From Steinernema hermaphroditum (Eukaryota > Nematoda > Chromadorea > Rhabditida > Steinernematidae), in contig CM059624.1 in assembly GCA_030435675.1 (NCBI GenBank), forward strand, positions 11,990,769 to 12,054,768: a stretch of DNA of 64,000 bases. Reading direction: 5' to 3'. The notes under the pieces were generated by a model. The model had not been told where the DNA came from. It saw only the letters and a program-made list of their open reading frames with translations, and ran no database searches. The translations under genes were made by a program, and so were the position numbers. Below, in pieces: positions 20,900-31,018 of this stretch. Position 1 is the first letter of the stretch. Each line of letters starts with the position of its first letter.

Positions 20900-23800
20900 T
20901 CGACCTGATCGATGATCTGAGATCGACAAACATGGATGGAAAACCCATATCGTTGTGATTCAAATTTGTGTTTTTGGTAATGGTGGATTTTCTCTGGTCT
21001 CTCACGTGATTAGGGAGAATATTCACAGGATTCACAGGATCGAAAACAAATAGTCGAGTCAAAAAAGCGACTCGAGTTCCAGCCCTGATGATATGATTGT
21101 AATGACTCGGTACGGCTAAAATCTCACGAGGCTAAATGATACTAGTGGACCATAAGGCTATGAGAAAGTAGACTGAAGTAAAGAGGAGATAACTTGATTC
21201 ACGAAAGATGAGATAACTGAATTGGAGGAACTTGAATGGATGACTTGACCATAGTAGAAGGGGAAGAAGAAGGTTCGTCATGCTCATTGTTTGTAATACA
21301 CAAATAACACACGATAACAAGAGGCACCACTTAGGGCTATTTCCAAAATCAGCCCTAAAAACACTTTCCTTTCAAAGTTCACCATCACCACTATTTTGAG
21401 CGATTTGTTGTTGGCTTGCCTTGCAGCCGGGACATTATAAGTGCGTTGGAAAAGTGCGATACATTATGCGCCAACGCAATACATTATTAAGAGTGTGCTG
21501 TGATTACTAGAGGTGCGATGACCTGACAGGGTGAACAAAATAAACATTTTAATAAGCATGACGAAGCTCTTTAAAGCGTAAGTGAGTTTTTGCGCTTCAA
21601 CAATAACGTCAAATGATATCATTGTGTTGTATTTATTACATTCAAATATCAATATTTGAAAAAGTAAATAATTTTAAGGATTTAAATGCGATTTATTTTT
21701 TTAAAATACACACAAAAATTGCTCTTTCAAATGTTTTTCGGTAAGTTCAGCCTTCAGGCCTAGGCTTCAAATATAAGCTTACGCTCCAGAATACCAGAAA
21801 TGTATGCATGTATTATCGTTTTGTCGTTTTTTCTGGCATATTGTCTATTTCGGTTCGTTCATCACGTATGTAGACACAGAAAAACGGTGACATTAAGTTC
21901 ACCTTCTAATATAGGCCTACGCTTCAAAAATAGATTCACTGACGTTGGTGAGTCCAAGGTTCGCGTTTTTAATTGCTGGTGCCTGGAATTTCGATGGCGC
22001 CATTTTTGGAATGCATATGATAACATCAGACGTGAGAACTTTGCTAAAATCAGAGTTTCTGTCCGTTAAAAAATGGCTGAGATTCATAATAGAAATGTGA
22101 ACATTTGAATGTTTCTAGGCCACTGTGTCTTCTACGCTTCCACTTAGTGAGTGGCTAGGTACAGCATGTGAACTCAGTCATTCAATGCCACTTGAAATCT
22201 TTCTTTTCTTTCATTTTTACTGAGGGGCCAAAATATGTATTTTTCATTTGTTTTTGCGTTTCCAAAGTCTGTTTGCATGCACTTTAGTGTCAATTCTGTG
22301 CGTGTTTATTTTCGTCAACTACTGAATCTTTGATTTGAAGAGGAAGCCTAGGCGTTCTAGGCGTTCCTGTCGAAAACACGTGCTTGTCACGTTTCCATCG
22401 CCAGCCTTAGGCAGATGTGTCCTTGATTTCTGATGCGTTAGATAAATAGGGTTTGGAAGAGGGAGAAAATAGGCTGATATTAAGAACTTTCCTTTCAAAG
22501 TTCACCATTAAATTATATACCACATGAACAGGAATCCTAATCGATAACGATGTTCTTGATATATGGTGCTCGTCACCCCGCAGGATAACGTCCTAATCGC
22601 GTCCACTGGGAAGTTTACGGCGAAGCGCTGACATAAACACAAAACGGGGTTACAGAGTCCGACACGTGGTCTGTGGAACGTAGAGGGGTTTGGCGCGATT
22701 ATCGCAAAGATCACATGTTAAAGTCGTTACAATAACGGAGAAAATAGAGAAAAAACCCCCTCCAAAATATTCCCATACAATCGTTTGCTAGAAGGGAGAG
22801 AGAGGAGGAAAACAAGATATCATAAATCCTGATCATTCACGCCTATCCCAGATTTTCTTTTGTACTCATAACATTTGTGAACAATCCATCCGATTATCTC
22901 TGAGTCATATCTTATCCTTGGCGGTGCCACCTGTTTATGATCACTGATCTTTTCGCGTATGACTCATTTGAAAGGAGGAATTACTTCTGTTGTTTATTTT
23001 CGCCCATTTCTGTGAAATATAATAAGTAATATGCTGAGCGACTTTATTTCATTCGGAGAGATGTGCCCTTCATCCGGAAGCTGCGTCTTCATCGGTCGTG
23101 GTGTCCTCGTGGTGACCTTCAGGATAACTTCTAACACCAGACAACCGGCTGAGTCAAAAGCCATCCGGACGCCGATGACGATGGCAAAAGGAAGTAATCA
23201 TTTGCAGGGAAGACTTGAATGCTAATATAATGAAGCCTTTCTCGTCCGCAAATTGCACTTTTTGATGCAGTTAGGCCTGCTTCAGTCTCATCTGCGAACA
23301 CAAATGTCACCAGGGCGCTTTGCACTTTTGCGATTTGCCGGCATTGAAGATGCCTGAAGACGGTTATATGAATACATCAGGGTACATCCTACCTACCCCG
23401 ACTTTGCTGTGGCCCCTCGATATTTATAAATTATGATCATCTCTAGAGTAGCATATTAAAGCATAAGCATATCAAATATACCTAAATAAATCCTAATTGC
23501 TAAGAAAAACTCCTGGTCCTCTGAAAGACCTAGGAATTTCTGCTTATCCACAAGCAGTTCTTTAGCTACGAGTTGCTTGGATGCTGCTCCATAATACGCT
23601 TGTCTTCGGCTCCCCCATGACTGAAATCCTCAGGCGTGAGCCGAAGCCTACGCAGAATGAAAATTAGGCTAGCTTCGCTCGCCATAGAAAAATGCATGTC
23701 TATGTTTACGTAGGGAACATGGAGACGATGAGGTTACACTAGACCGCGACTCTAATTCCATTTGAGTAGGCGGCTTGGAATCGAAAGGGTACGGTATAGC

Positions 23801-24091
23801 TGCGCCCACAGCGAGGCTACAAGTTGTCTGCAAAATGATCTCCGCGAATAGTGCTCCAGAAACAGACCGTCTATGGCCACTTTGTGAGGTTTGTAGACTG
23901 TCTACATTTGCGAAGAGTTGAACGTCAACATCGTCAATATCGACGAGCAGCTTGTGTCGATCGAGATCAGACGCAAAGATCTTTGCATTTAGACACACAG
24001 ACAGTTCAGAAAAGTTTACTATTCATAATGAAACAGACAAATATACGGTGTCAAATATAAATGCATCGGCCGAGTCTTTCGTTTCTGGGGC
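20900..24091. other. AT-rich intergenic DNA, possible gene 3' end at about 23.1 kb
   Basis: On minus near 23145-23075 a frame ends ...EDTTTDEDAASG followed by TGA and, 18 nt later, AATAAA (minus strand, near 23045). Another frame there reads MAFDSAGCLVLEVILKV. One of the two may be a real terminal exon, but the splicing is unclear. A 24-bp sequence (ACTTTCCTTTCAAAGTTCAC) occurs at both 21363 and 22489. Confidence 0.3.
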
Positions 24092-24269
24092 TTAACGTCC
24101 CCAGACGCCCCACTCCATGCTTGGACCGGCGAGGACGGGATAGTCTAAAGCCAGCGACATAAGAGGGATCGGCGACATCACTCGACTTACTGTACATGAA
24201 CTGGGGTCGAGCGGTGACGATGGCGAGCAGGAAGACGATGAGGAGAAGGAGGATGAGAAGGAACTTCAT
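24092..24269 (-). CDS. Small secreted peptide, RPQF family member 1
   Basis: Exons 24269-24191 and 24144-24092, intron 46 bp (GTAAGT...TTTAG), 43 aa. Signal peptide MKFLLILLLLIVFLLAIVTA, mature RPQFMYNYPVLAGPSMEW then GVWGR. The last residues W-G-R fit a C-terminal Gly-Arg amidation signal, so the product could be an amidated peptide (inference). It shares start, intron phase (after the first base of an Asn codon) and the GPxMxWG motif with the gene at 27189-27380. A TATTTAAG box lies about 60-90 bp upstream of all three family members. Unspliced, the frame would give an unrelated basic tail, which I take as an artefact. Confidence 0.75.
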
Positions 24270-25867
24270 TGTTCGTAATAGAGAAGGGAGTCTCGGTGGA
24301 CTGATGCTGCTGTTCTGGGTGATCTTCTTAAATACTCACGAGAGAAACGAGTTGTGGTTGTGTGGAAAGGCACTTATTAAATTATGTGCTCTTGTTTGTG
24401 GGCAGAAGAATGCGTACTTTGTGACCGAGAAGAGGAAATGACGAAATTTGGGAGTGTGTGCGGCCAAGTGGAAGGTTCTACATTTCAGTTGGAGACAACT
24501 ATCACGTATCTACGGTGTAAGCACGAGGAGAAAGAGCTCGTGTCCAGCTGATGCTTGGTCTGTCACGCAACTTTCAGAGCGAAAGTCAGCGGGTCAAAGT
24601 CGAAATCAACAAAAGTCACACACATCATCTGCATCAGTTGCTGTAGGTCATACAAATTTAGAACTGGATGATTTATTTTTGTTTGTTTTGCGCTTGTTTT
24701 CGACTCTCCGCCGTACATAACATTAAGTGTTTAGGCGCTGATTTGCAGGAAAACAAGACTACCGTAACCAGAATGTGTATCCCTCAGGGTGTACTTTTAT
24801 TTGCGCAATAAAATCTGTGGGGGGAAGAAAGCGACCTTTCAATTATGAGCATAATCAGCCACCCTTTCAGGAGAAAGTTTTAAAGTATTTAGCCCCAATT
24901 GAGCTTTACAAGGGTGTTGATCTTGGTGTGGGTAGATTACTGGTCGGTTACCTGTTTTGGCCTTTGGTTGGTTCCCTCTTCGGCCACGACTCTATAGCGA
25001 TTCCTTGATTTTTGGTTCACCCTCGCTTGCCCTAATTAGATTAGCGTTTCGCCAGAACATACACCAATCCGGTTCCTTTACCTGAACTAAGGTCCTAGGT
25101 TATGGACTATAACTTCTGTAGCCTGTGGCAAGTGTATACCCTTGGATCTACTGCTTACTCTGTGCAAGCCGTCGCATAGAGCAACATTAAAGACATGTAT
25201 CACAGTAGTCACTGATTCTCACCTGGCTTCCGTGGCAGAGACGACGTCAGAGGAAAAGACGGCGATTCCATTAGTTTGGAGGGACTTCGATGAATCATCC
25301 ATGTCCTCAGGATGGTCACGCCGCGATCATCCTTATCTGTATATCCATGTTTTATGCCTAAGGCAGTGCCCATCTCTTGTCCGGACCCGTTCGCAGATTC
25401 GATTAGAATTTGGGATCCTGTCGCACAGCTCGCTCTGATATACCGATTTATCTTACAAGGAAACGTTTTATGCATTCGCTGTGAAATTTGGTGCACTTCC
25501 ATAGGTACCCATAGTTGGAGTCGGAGGGAGAGGCCATCAATCTTCGATTCCAATGGACATGGAGCATCTTACTAAGATGTAAGGCTAAGGAACATGTCTA
25601 CAAATTAAGTCTGCGGGCGATCCGCGACCTCACCATTTATTTTTTTCGAAAGGAACTAGCATCCAGGTTTGGCTTAAGCGTCTATGGACTTGAAGCGAGT
25701 TTTGACAGCTTCCCTGATATACTAGTGCTGTAGCCGGCCTGTATTCGAGCGAATGAGAGAGCGATTAAACGACCCGACCAATCGCCGAGGACACAAATGA
25801 AAGGCAGGAGGACACAGAAGCCAGAAGAATCAGATTGATAGATTCCTTTCTCGATTAAACGAGTCCT
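24270..25867. other. Intergenic
   Basis: No supported gene. The segment 25766-25812 matches 8175-8133 in inverted orientation. Confidence 0.4.
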
Positions 25868-25975
25868 TTAGCTTTCGGCTCTCAAGGACATCATCGTCTT
25901 ACTGAGCTGTGGGAACTGGAACTGAGGTTGAGCGGCTGCGAGGACGACGAGGACAAGGAGGATGAAGAACTTCAT
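25868..25975 (-). pseudogene. RPQF family member 2, second exon missing
   Basis: ATG 25975 starts MKFFILLVLVVLAAAQPQFQ, then FPQLS, followed by a GTAAGA donor at the family's splice position. No matching acceptor or GPxMxWG exon follows within 250 bp. Read through, it encodes 35 aa ending in SLRAES and a TAA. The upstream region keeps the family TTTAAGGT promoter box. Either the second exon was lost or the read-through peptide is used. Confidence 0.5.
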
Positions 25976-26324
25976 GTCTGAGAATTGGATGAGCCAAGAG
26001 CCGACAAGGAACCTTAAACACTCACTTCCGCAACTAAGACAGGCCGCAGAAAAACAATATTTAATACATCAAGAGCGGCTGGCGCGAGGAAGGAAGTATT
26101 TTTTGCAAAAAAAAACTTGATTTTTTCCGATGTGGATCCCATTTCTCATGGGAAACATTTACTGTTCTGGCGCAAACATATGGTAAACAGAGCGTACAAA
26201 ATGAAAAAGTCACTTTTTCCATTTGAATCCGACCGGTCGACTAGTCATAATGCATGCAAGTGTGGCAAAAAGGCATCTAGACAGTAGCCTAAAAATTCGT
26301 TTCTGAAGACATTACAGGGTGGCC

Positions 26325-26675
26325 CAGATAAACTGCCACATTTTGGTTCTTTGAGTCCCGGCACTTGAGTCCCGGACATTTGAGTCCCAGACACAGAGCT
26401 CCGACGAAACGGTAACATCTGTAAACGGCAGAAACGTCCAACGTGAATCATATCGCATCAAATTGCTAAGCAAATACCCAAGAAGTTAACTCAAACTCAA
26501 CCGTTTCGTCGGAACTCTGTGTCCGGGACTCAAATGTCTGGGACTCAAATGTCCGGGACTCAACTGTCCGGGACTCAAATGTCCGGGACTCAAGTGCCGG
26601 GACTCAAATGTCCGGGACTCAAGTGCCGGGACTCAAGTGCCGGGACTCAAGTGCCGGGACTCAAATGTCTCAACG
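26325..26675. repeat. Foldback element made of 15-bp satellite units
   Basis: From 26519 to about 26665 the unit GGGACTCAAATGTCC (with CAAGTGCC variants) repeats about nine times on plus. The left arm 26351-26412 is the reverse complement of the start of this array, including ACACAGAG and CCGTTTCGTCGGA (26500-26530). The array therefore forms a large inverted repeat around a ~90-bp loop. GGTGGCCCAGATAAACTGCC at 26326 resembles a Tc/mariner-type terminal sequence. Confidence 0.65.
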
Positions 26676-26679
26676 CCCC

Positions 26680-27180
26680 TTACAGAGTATCCCAAGAATA
26701 TGCATCAGTGCAAAACAAAGAGAAGTCTAGAAAGTCATTCTCGAACACATTTAATCGTCCAATCGGTTGGAAAATGAAAAATAAAAAGGAGAAACAAGAG
26801 AAACCAACCGGTCTCAGCATTGAATGTTCTCGAAAATGGTTCTGCAGACTCGCTAGACTTCTGTCTACTCTGCTAGATGTCATTTTTGGTCTCTCTGGGT
26901 AAAAAGAGACTCCAACGTCTACGCCACCATTTAACCGGTTGAAATACAAGTGATCCTGTTTTGGCACATCTTGCATTGATTCTATAGTTATAGATAGTTT
27001 TGAATTTTCGGGGCTGTCGACCGGCCAGATCTGTCGTATTTGTACGTTATTCAGCGCGGAGAACAGCTGGTGAAAATACGAATTTTTGACCGCAAACTTT
27101 ATTATCATTGCAAAATACACGTTATTGTATTCAAATACAAAATAAATTGGATTAACGGAGATATGGCGACGCATATCCAT
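26680..27180 (-). CDS. Uncertain 166-codon open frame
   Basis: An uninterrupted minus-strand frame starting MDMRRHISVNPIYFVF, 9 nt below the stop of the RPQF gene at 27189. Composition is protein-like, but the C-terminal third (FSCFSFLFFIFQ) is low-complexity and no domain is recognised. There is no splice context. It may be a remnant of a repeat-associated ORF or chance. Confidence 0.25.
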   Translation of the reverse strand: MDMRRHISVNPIYFVFEYNNVYFAMIIKFAVKNSYFHQLFSALNNVQIRQIWPVDSPENSKLSITIESMQDVPKQDHLYFNRLNGGVDVGVSFYPERPKMTSSRVDRSLASLQNHFREHSMLRPVGFSCFSFLFFIFQPIGRLNVFENDFLDFSLFCTDAYSWDTL

Positions 27181-27188
27181 CGTGTAGT

Positions 27189-27380
27189 TTAGCGGCCATT
27201 CAAGAAGGCTCCCAAATTTCCCCAGCCCATGTTCGGGCCAATTAGTGGCAGATCTAAATGAGACCTTTAATCTCCAAAAGGCGTCCGTCCCTTACTGATA
27301 TCTGGGAACTGGAACTGAGGTCGAGCGGCTGCGAGGACGATGAGCGAAGCGACGAGGAGAAGAAGGATGAAGAACTTCAT
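27189..27380 (-). CDS. Small secreted peptide, RPQF family member 3
   Basis: Exons 27380-27296 and 27253-27189, intron 42 bp (GTAAGG...TTTAG), 49 aa. Signal peptide MKFFILLLLVASLIVLAAA, mature RPQFQFPDINLPLIGPNMGW then GNLGAFLNGR. As in member 1, the intron interrupts an Asn codon, the second exon carries GPxMxWG and the C-terminus is Gly-Arg, compatible with C-terminal amidation. A TATTTAAGG box about 50 bp upstream is the likely core promoter. Reading through the intron gives a short tail (KGRTPFGD), so an automatic annotation would probably miss exon 2. Confidence 0.75.
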
Positions 27381-28732
27381 GGTTGGGAGTTGGGAGGGTG
27401 GCCAATAGTCGAGAAGGGACCTTAAATAGTCGCCGCTGCAACTGGAACAGGTTAAGGCCAAACAATACTTATTAGATTAAGAGCGCTGAGTAGAGGAGAA
27501 AAGCAGTTTTTGCACAAAAACTTGAGTTTTGGCCGAGGTGCACTGAAGTGGAAATTGAGTGGTCACACGGCTGGCTGCTGCGTACGGACATGCTGTTTTC
27601 CACACCACTATTAGACAGTGCGTAAACAAACGAGGCGTACCTTGTGGCTGCACAACTCGAATGCGCAATGAGGCGAGAGAATTGTCAAGTTCCGGAATGC
27701 GCTGTGACTGCACATTGTTTTCGTGTTTTGAGTTTTGGGGCGCGAGGAAAACAAAAAAATGAAGAAATATTGAGACGGACAGAACAGGTACGGACTACTG
27801 GATGTCCGTTTGACAGTGTTTTCAAAATTCACAAATGTCATTCTATGAGTCATCATGAGTTTATATTGGGTTGTTAAGTTCAGTTAAGCATGTGAGGAGA
27901 CTGGGATTGACCGGTCCCTTCTGTAGAAGTAGCTTGGTCGTGATTTAAGTATCTTTCATAAGGCCCCCATCCCCGGCGCCTTTCAAATTTTAGCAAATGT
28001 CATAGGTTCGGCTAACGCGCACTGATCTAGCCGAACTTATGACATTTCTAAAATTCGAACGTACCAATTTAGGTCAGAATTAGTCTGAATATAGAATTCT
28101 CCAAGTCAGACGGCTACGGTGCCGATGTCGTTGGCAATGTGAATAAAAAACGGGACTGCGAGCTTATGAAAGATAGACTCTAGACGGTTACTGTAGACAC
28201 TTCCAAGTGCATTGCTTTGGACATTCAAAAAGCGATGGATAGGTATTGGAAAGCTCAAAACTGTGCCCAGAGCGCAGACACTTAAGCGCTGCAAGTGAAT
28301 AGACTGGGATTGACCAGTCTTTCCTGTAGAAGTAGCATGGCTATGGTTCATAAGCATCTCCAAAGAGACGCAGTTCCAAAATTTGTCTCGCCACTTCCAT
28401 TTGAAAGAGCGGATCTAATGTTTACCTCAAATTCGGGTAATCAAACCGACGTCAGCATTGGACAGCCGGCTATCTGCCACTCCCAACAGTCTCGTTGCAC
28501 AGGTACGATCTTCCACCGGCAGAGAAGCATTGACACAGAGATAGTAATTCGATCACAAAAGTCATCGAGTCCGAGTCCAAACTCGAGCTCGGATTCATTC
28601 CAATGTCTGCATTGACATACTGTATCCTCAGATCTTGCAGAACCTCTTTAGATCTTATATACCCTTTAATATATACTGTAATGACTAGCGAAGAATGACT
28701 AGCAATGTGTGTGGCCGCTACTATTTAAGTGT
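27381..28732. other. Intergenic with direct repeats
   Basis: A ~65-bp sequence (GACTGGGATTGACCRGTC..., then CTGTAGAAGTAGC) at 27899-27960 recurs at 28303-28360. No gene supported. Confidence 0.45.
27982..28059. ncRNA. 78-nt hairpin, possible pre-miRNA or short foldback
   Basis: Arm 27982-28014 and arm 28028-28059 pair over about 30 bases with a few mismatches (TGTCATA, GGTTCGGCTA against TAGCCGAAC, TATGACA), with a 13-nt loop. Length and shape fit an animal pre-miRNA, but a miniature palindrome is equally possible. No seed homologue recognised. Confidence 0.35.
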
Positions 28733-28878
28733 AAATGAATGATTTCCGGTAGACAACGTCTACTGTCTCCTTCTACAAAATTGCAGACGAATGTCCCCCA
28801 ACCGTCCCTCCACCGGTCATCAGACCGAAATGAGATCGCGTGGGCGGTCGTTTTGATCCTCGGCTGCGGAGTCGTTGG
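28733..28878 (+). repeat. Promoter/signal-exon module, copy 3
   Basis: Same block order as at 13386-13235, including GCAGACGAATGTCCCCC and ACCGGTCAT, ending ATGAGATCGCGTGGGCGG. One base is missing relative to the mucin first exon; realigned, the hydrophobic WAVVLILGC-like stretch is still visible. It is preceded by a CTATTTAAG box at 28721. Confidence 0.65.
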
Positions 28879-29408
28879 TGGTTGAAGGATGAATTCATAC
28901 GCTACGCCGTCCACAGTTATGAACGAGAAACATCCTCTCGATAGGGATGTTTTGCGAACAATTGCGCGTTCACTGGCCGACTTGTATGGGTAGGGAGGGA
29001 ATCCCTATCTACTATATCCACTCCAGCACATCTTCGTCCGACATGTGGCTCTCATTTGAGAACGCAATTCTGCTAGTGTAGTCTTTAAAAAGTAGTCTTC
29101 TGATCGATTCATCACTTACATAGCCTAAAATTAGGGTATCCTTACACAAGCAGAGCGGTATCACATTTCTATTCCGATCTATTTTGTTTTTACATCAATA
29201 CAGCAATGGGCAAAGAGCGTAGAACGTCCAAATTCCAATGCGGTCTGAACAAAACATCCCTGTCGAGAGAATGTTTCCCGTCTTATTTACACTCTGAACT
29301 CTGTTTTTATTATGTTTTCAAGTCTCATAACTGATCCGGTTACGTTACAATTGTTACACATTTCGGCATACAAAAGCGAGAAGACTGTGTTTTCGTCTCA
29401 GAGTCGCC

Positions 29409-29660
29409 ATGAAAACCTTCTTGTTACCTCTCTTTCTACTGGTCATCCTCGTCGCGGTTGAGGCGGCACCTCAGATCCCAGGCCTGGGATTCCTAAGCGG
29501 TAAACCGTGTTCCATTTCTCGACTACAAAGTTGACTTTTAGGCCTTGGCGGCGGCGGAGGAATGCCTTTCGGTGGTGGAGGCATGCCATTCGGCGGCGGC
29601 GGTGGAATGCCGATGGGTTTAGGAGGATTCAACCCGATGTCATTTCTAGGAGGACGCTAA
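29409..29660 (+). CDS. Gly-rich secreted peptide, copy A
   Basis: Exons 29409-29499 and 29542-29660, intron 42 bp (GTAAAC...TTTTAG), 69 aa. Signal peptide MKTFLLPLFLLVILVAVEA, mature APQIPGLGFLSG then a Gly-rich part with GGMPFGGG repeated twice and GGGMPMGL, ending SFLGGR. It resembles the style of nematode Gly-rich antimicrobial/neuropeptide-like precursors, but the GMPFG repeat is not one I can name. The C-terminal Gly-Arg again allows amidation. Confidence 0.8.
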
Positions 29661-29708
29661 TAGCAGATTTGATTAGACCTTTTTGTCTTACGTATATATT
29701 GCCATGCA

Positions 29709-29714
29709 AATAAA
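29709..29714 (+). terminator. poly(A) signal AATAAA of copy A
   Basis: AATAAA 49 nt past the TAA at 29658-29660, followed by GTCTAAAA as in copy B. Confidence 0.7.
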
Positions 29715-29971
29715 GTCTAAAACTCGAATACTATTCTTGCTTTCGATAAATTTCAGGAGTACACAAAAAATAGATGTTTGCGGAGAAGTTCTTCCGGAGT
29801 CTTTCTTGGTGCACTCGTTGCAGAACACCGAAGTCTTCAAATTTAAGTATTGTGAAGGAAAGAGTAACAGAAAATAGGCAGAAAGCTCTGTACACAAATT
29901 TCAATCCTTCACGTCCCCCAGCGAACCACTTACTGCCAAAGAAGACAAATGAAAAAGACCACGGAAGTTTA

Positions 29972-30110
29972 TAAATGTGTGATTCCGCTAGACAGGGTCT
30001 ACTATCTCCTTCTGCAAGATTGCAGACAGACGTCCCCCACTCAATGGTCCCTTCATCGGTCAGTCGTCCGAAATGGAACCCATGTGACCGGTTGTTTTGA
30101 TCCTCAGATT
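29972..30110 (+). repeat. Promoter/signal-exon module, copy 4
   Basis: GTGATTCCGCTAGACAGG, TCTACTATCTCCTTCTGCA, GCAGACAGACGTCCCCC and ATCGGTCAGTCGTCC in the same order as in the other copies, ending at TTTTGATCCTCAGATTCC. Signal-peptide frame lost (M-E-P-M-stop). It sits about 175 bp upstream of Gly-rich copy B. Confidence 0.65.
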
Positions 30111-30284
30111 CCAATGTAGTCTGTGGTAAACACTCCCTCGTAAGGGAATGTTTTTCATCTCGTTTACACTCTGAACACTGTTTTATTATGTTTTCAAGTC
30201 TCATAACTGATCCGGTTGCGTCACAATTGTTACACAGTTCGGTGTACAAAAGTGAGAAGACTGTGTTTTCGTCTCAGAGTCGCC

Positions 30285-30527
30285 ATGAAAACCTTCTTGT
30301 TATTTCTTTTTCTTCTGGTCATCCTCGTGGAGGTGGAAGCGGCGCCTCAGTTCCCTGGACTGGGATTCCTGAATGGTAAACCTAGTCCCATTTTTTTTAC
30401 TTTAGCGCTGACCTTTGCAGGGCTCGGCGGCGGAGGAATGCCCTTCGGAGGAATGAGATTCGGCGGTGGAATGCCGATGGGAGGCTTCGGAGGATTCAGT
30501 CCGCTGGGATTCCTAGGTCGGCGCTAG
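30285..30527 (+). CDS. Gly-rich secreted peptide, copy B
   Basis: Exons 30285-30375 and 30421-30527, intron 45 bp (GTAAAC...TTGCAG), 65 aa. Signal peptide MKTFLLFLFLLVILVEVEA, mature APQFPGLGFLNG then GGMPFGGMRFGGGMPMGG and ...LGFLGRR. The intron is in the same phase as copy A but a multiple of three, so a read-through form is possible. Copy B has fewer GMPF units and ends Gly-Arg-Arg. Confidence 0.8.
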   Translation: MKTFLLFLFLLVILVEVEAAPQFPGLGFLNGKPSPIFFTLALTFAGLGGGGMPFGGMRFGGGMPMGGFGGFSPLGFLGRR

Positions 30528-30585
30528 AAGCCGATGCGACTGATCATGTAGAGAATCTTCCGCTTTCTTTGTGCACAATCATTAA

Positions 30586-30591
30586 AATAAA
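30586..30591 (+). terminator. poly(A) signal AATAAA of copy B
   Basis: AATAAA 58 nt past the TAG of copy B, followed by GTCGAAAA. Confidence 0.7.
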
Positions 30592-31018
30592 GTCGAAAAG
30601 TCAAAAAACTGTTCAACTGAAGGAACTATTTATTGATGAATGACGCTATTTTGCCATTGAGTAAGACAGAACATCAAAAGAGAATGTTAGCCAACAGGAA
30701 ACCTCATGCCGTATAAGACCGGAGTGAGGGGCAAAGTGACTCCGTTTGATTTTGCCGACTCTTCTGTCAAACCTCCAAAGCGGGGACTCGAACTCCGACT
30801 CGGCTGCGCGCCAACCCGACGCACTGCCACTCGACCACACATCCACTGTCACAAGAGACACCGAACACGTACACACCACCGCCCATCAGCATCTCCCAGC
30901 ACAACTAACTATCGCCTCTTCGCAGGAACCTTATTAACCCGAAACAACAACCGGAACAATATCACAACGATAGAATAAATTAAGTTAACTTATAAGACTA
31001 ATTACTGCCAGCGATTCT
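30592..31018. other. Convergent intergenic region with a tRNA-like fragment
   Basis: On minus near 30843-30770 a Ser/Leu-tRNA-like sequence (GTGGTCGAGTGGCAG, then GGAGTTCGAGTCCCCGC) is seen, but acceptor stem pairing fails; probably a tRNA-derived repeat. Confidence 0.35.

Larger units (their letters stand above)
29233..30287 (+). repeat. Tandem duplication carrying promoter and Gly-rich peptide gene
   Basis: The 5' flank 29280-29411 and 30158-30287 are almost identical (TTATTATGTTTTCAAGTCTC, then ACTGATCCGGTT, then AAGACTGTGTTTTCGTCTCA). The unit of duplication, about 0.88 kb, includes leader and both exons. The second copy is additionally preceded by module copy 4. Confidence 0.8.

Noticed and set aside
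26513..26680. Met-Ser-Gly-Thr-Gln repeat 'protein'
   Set aside because: Translation of the 15-bp satellite unit; no gene features.
30770..30843. tRNA-like sequence on minus
   Set aside because: A and B box-like stretches exist, but acceptor and anticodon stems do not pair; likely tRNA-derived repeat.
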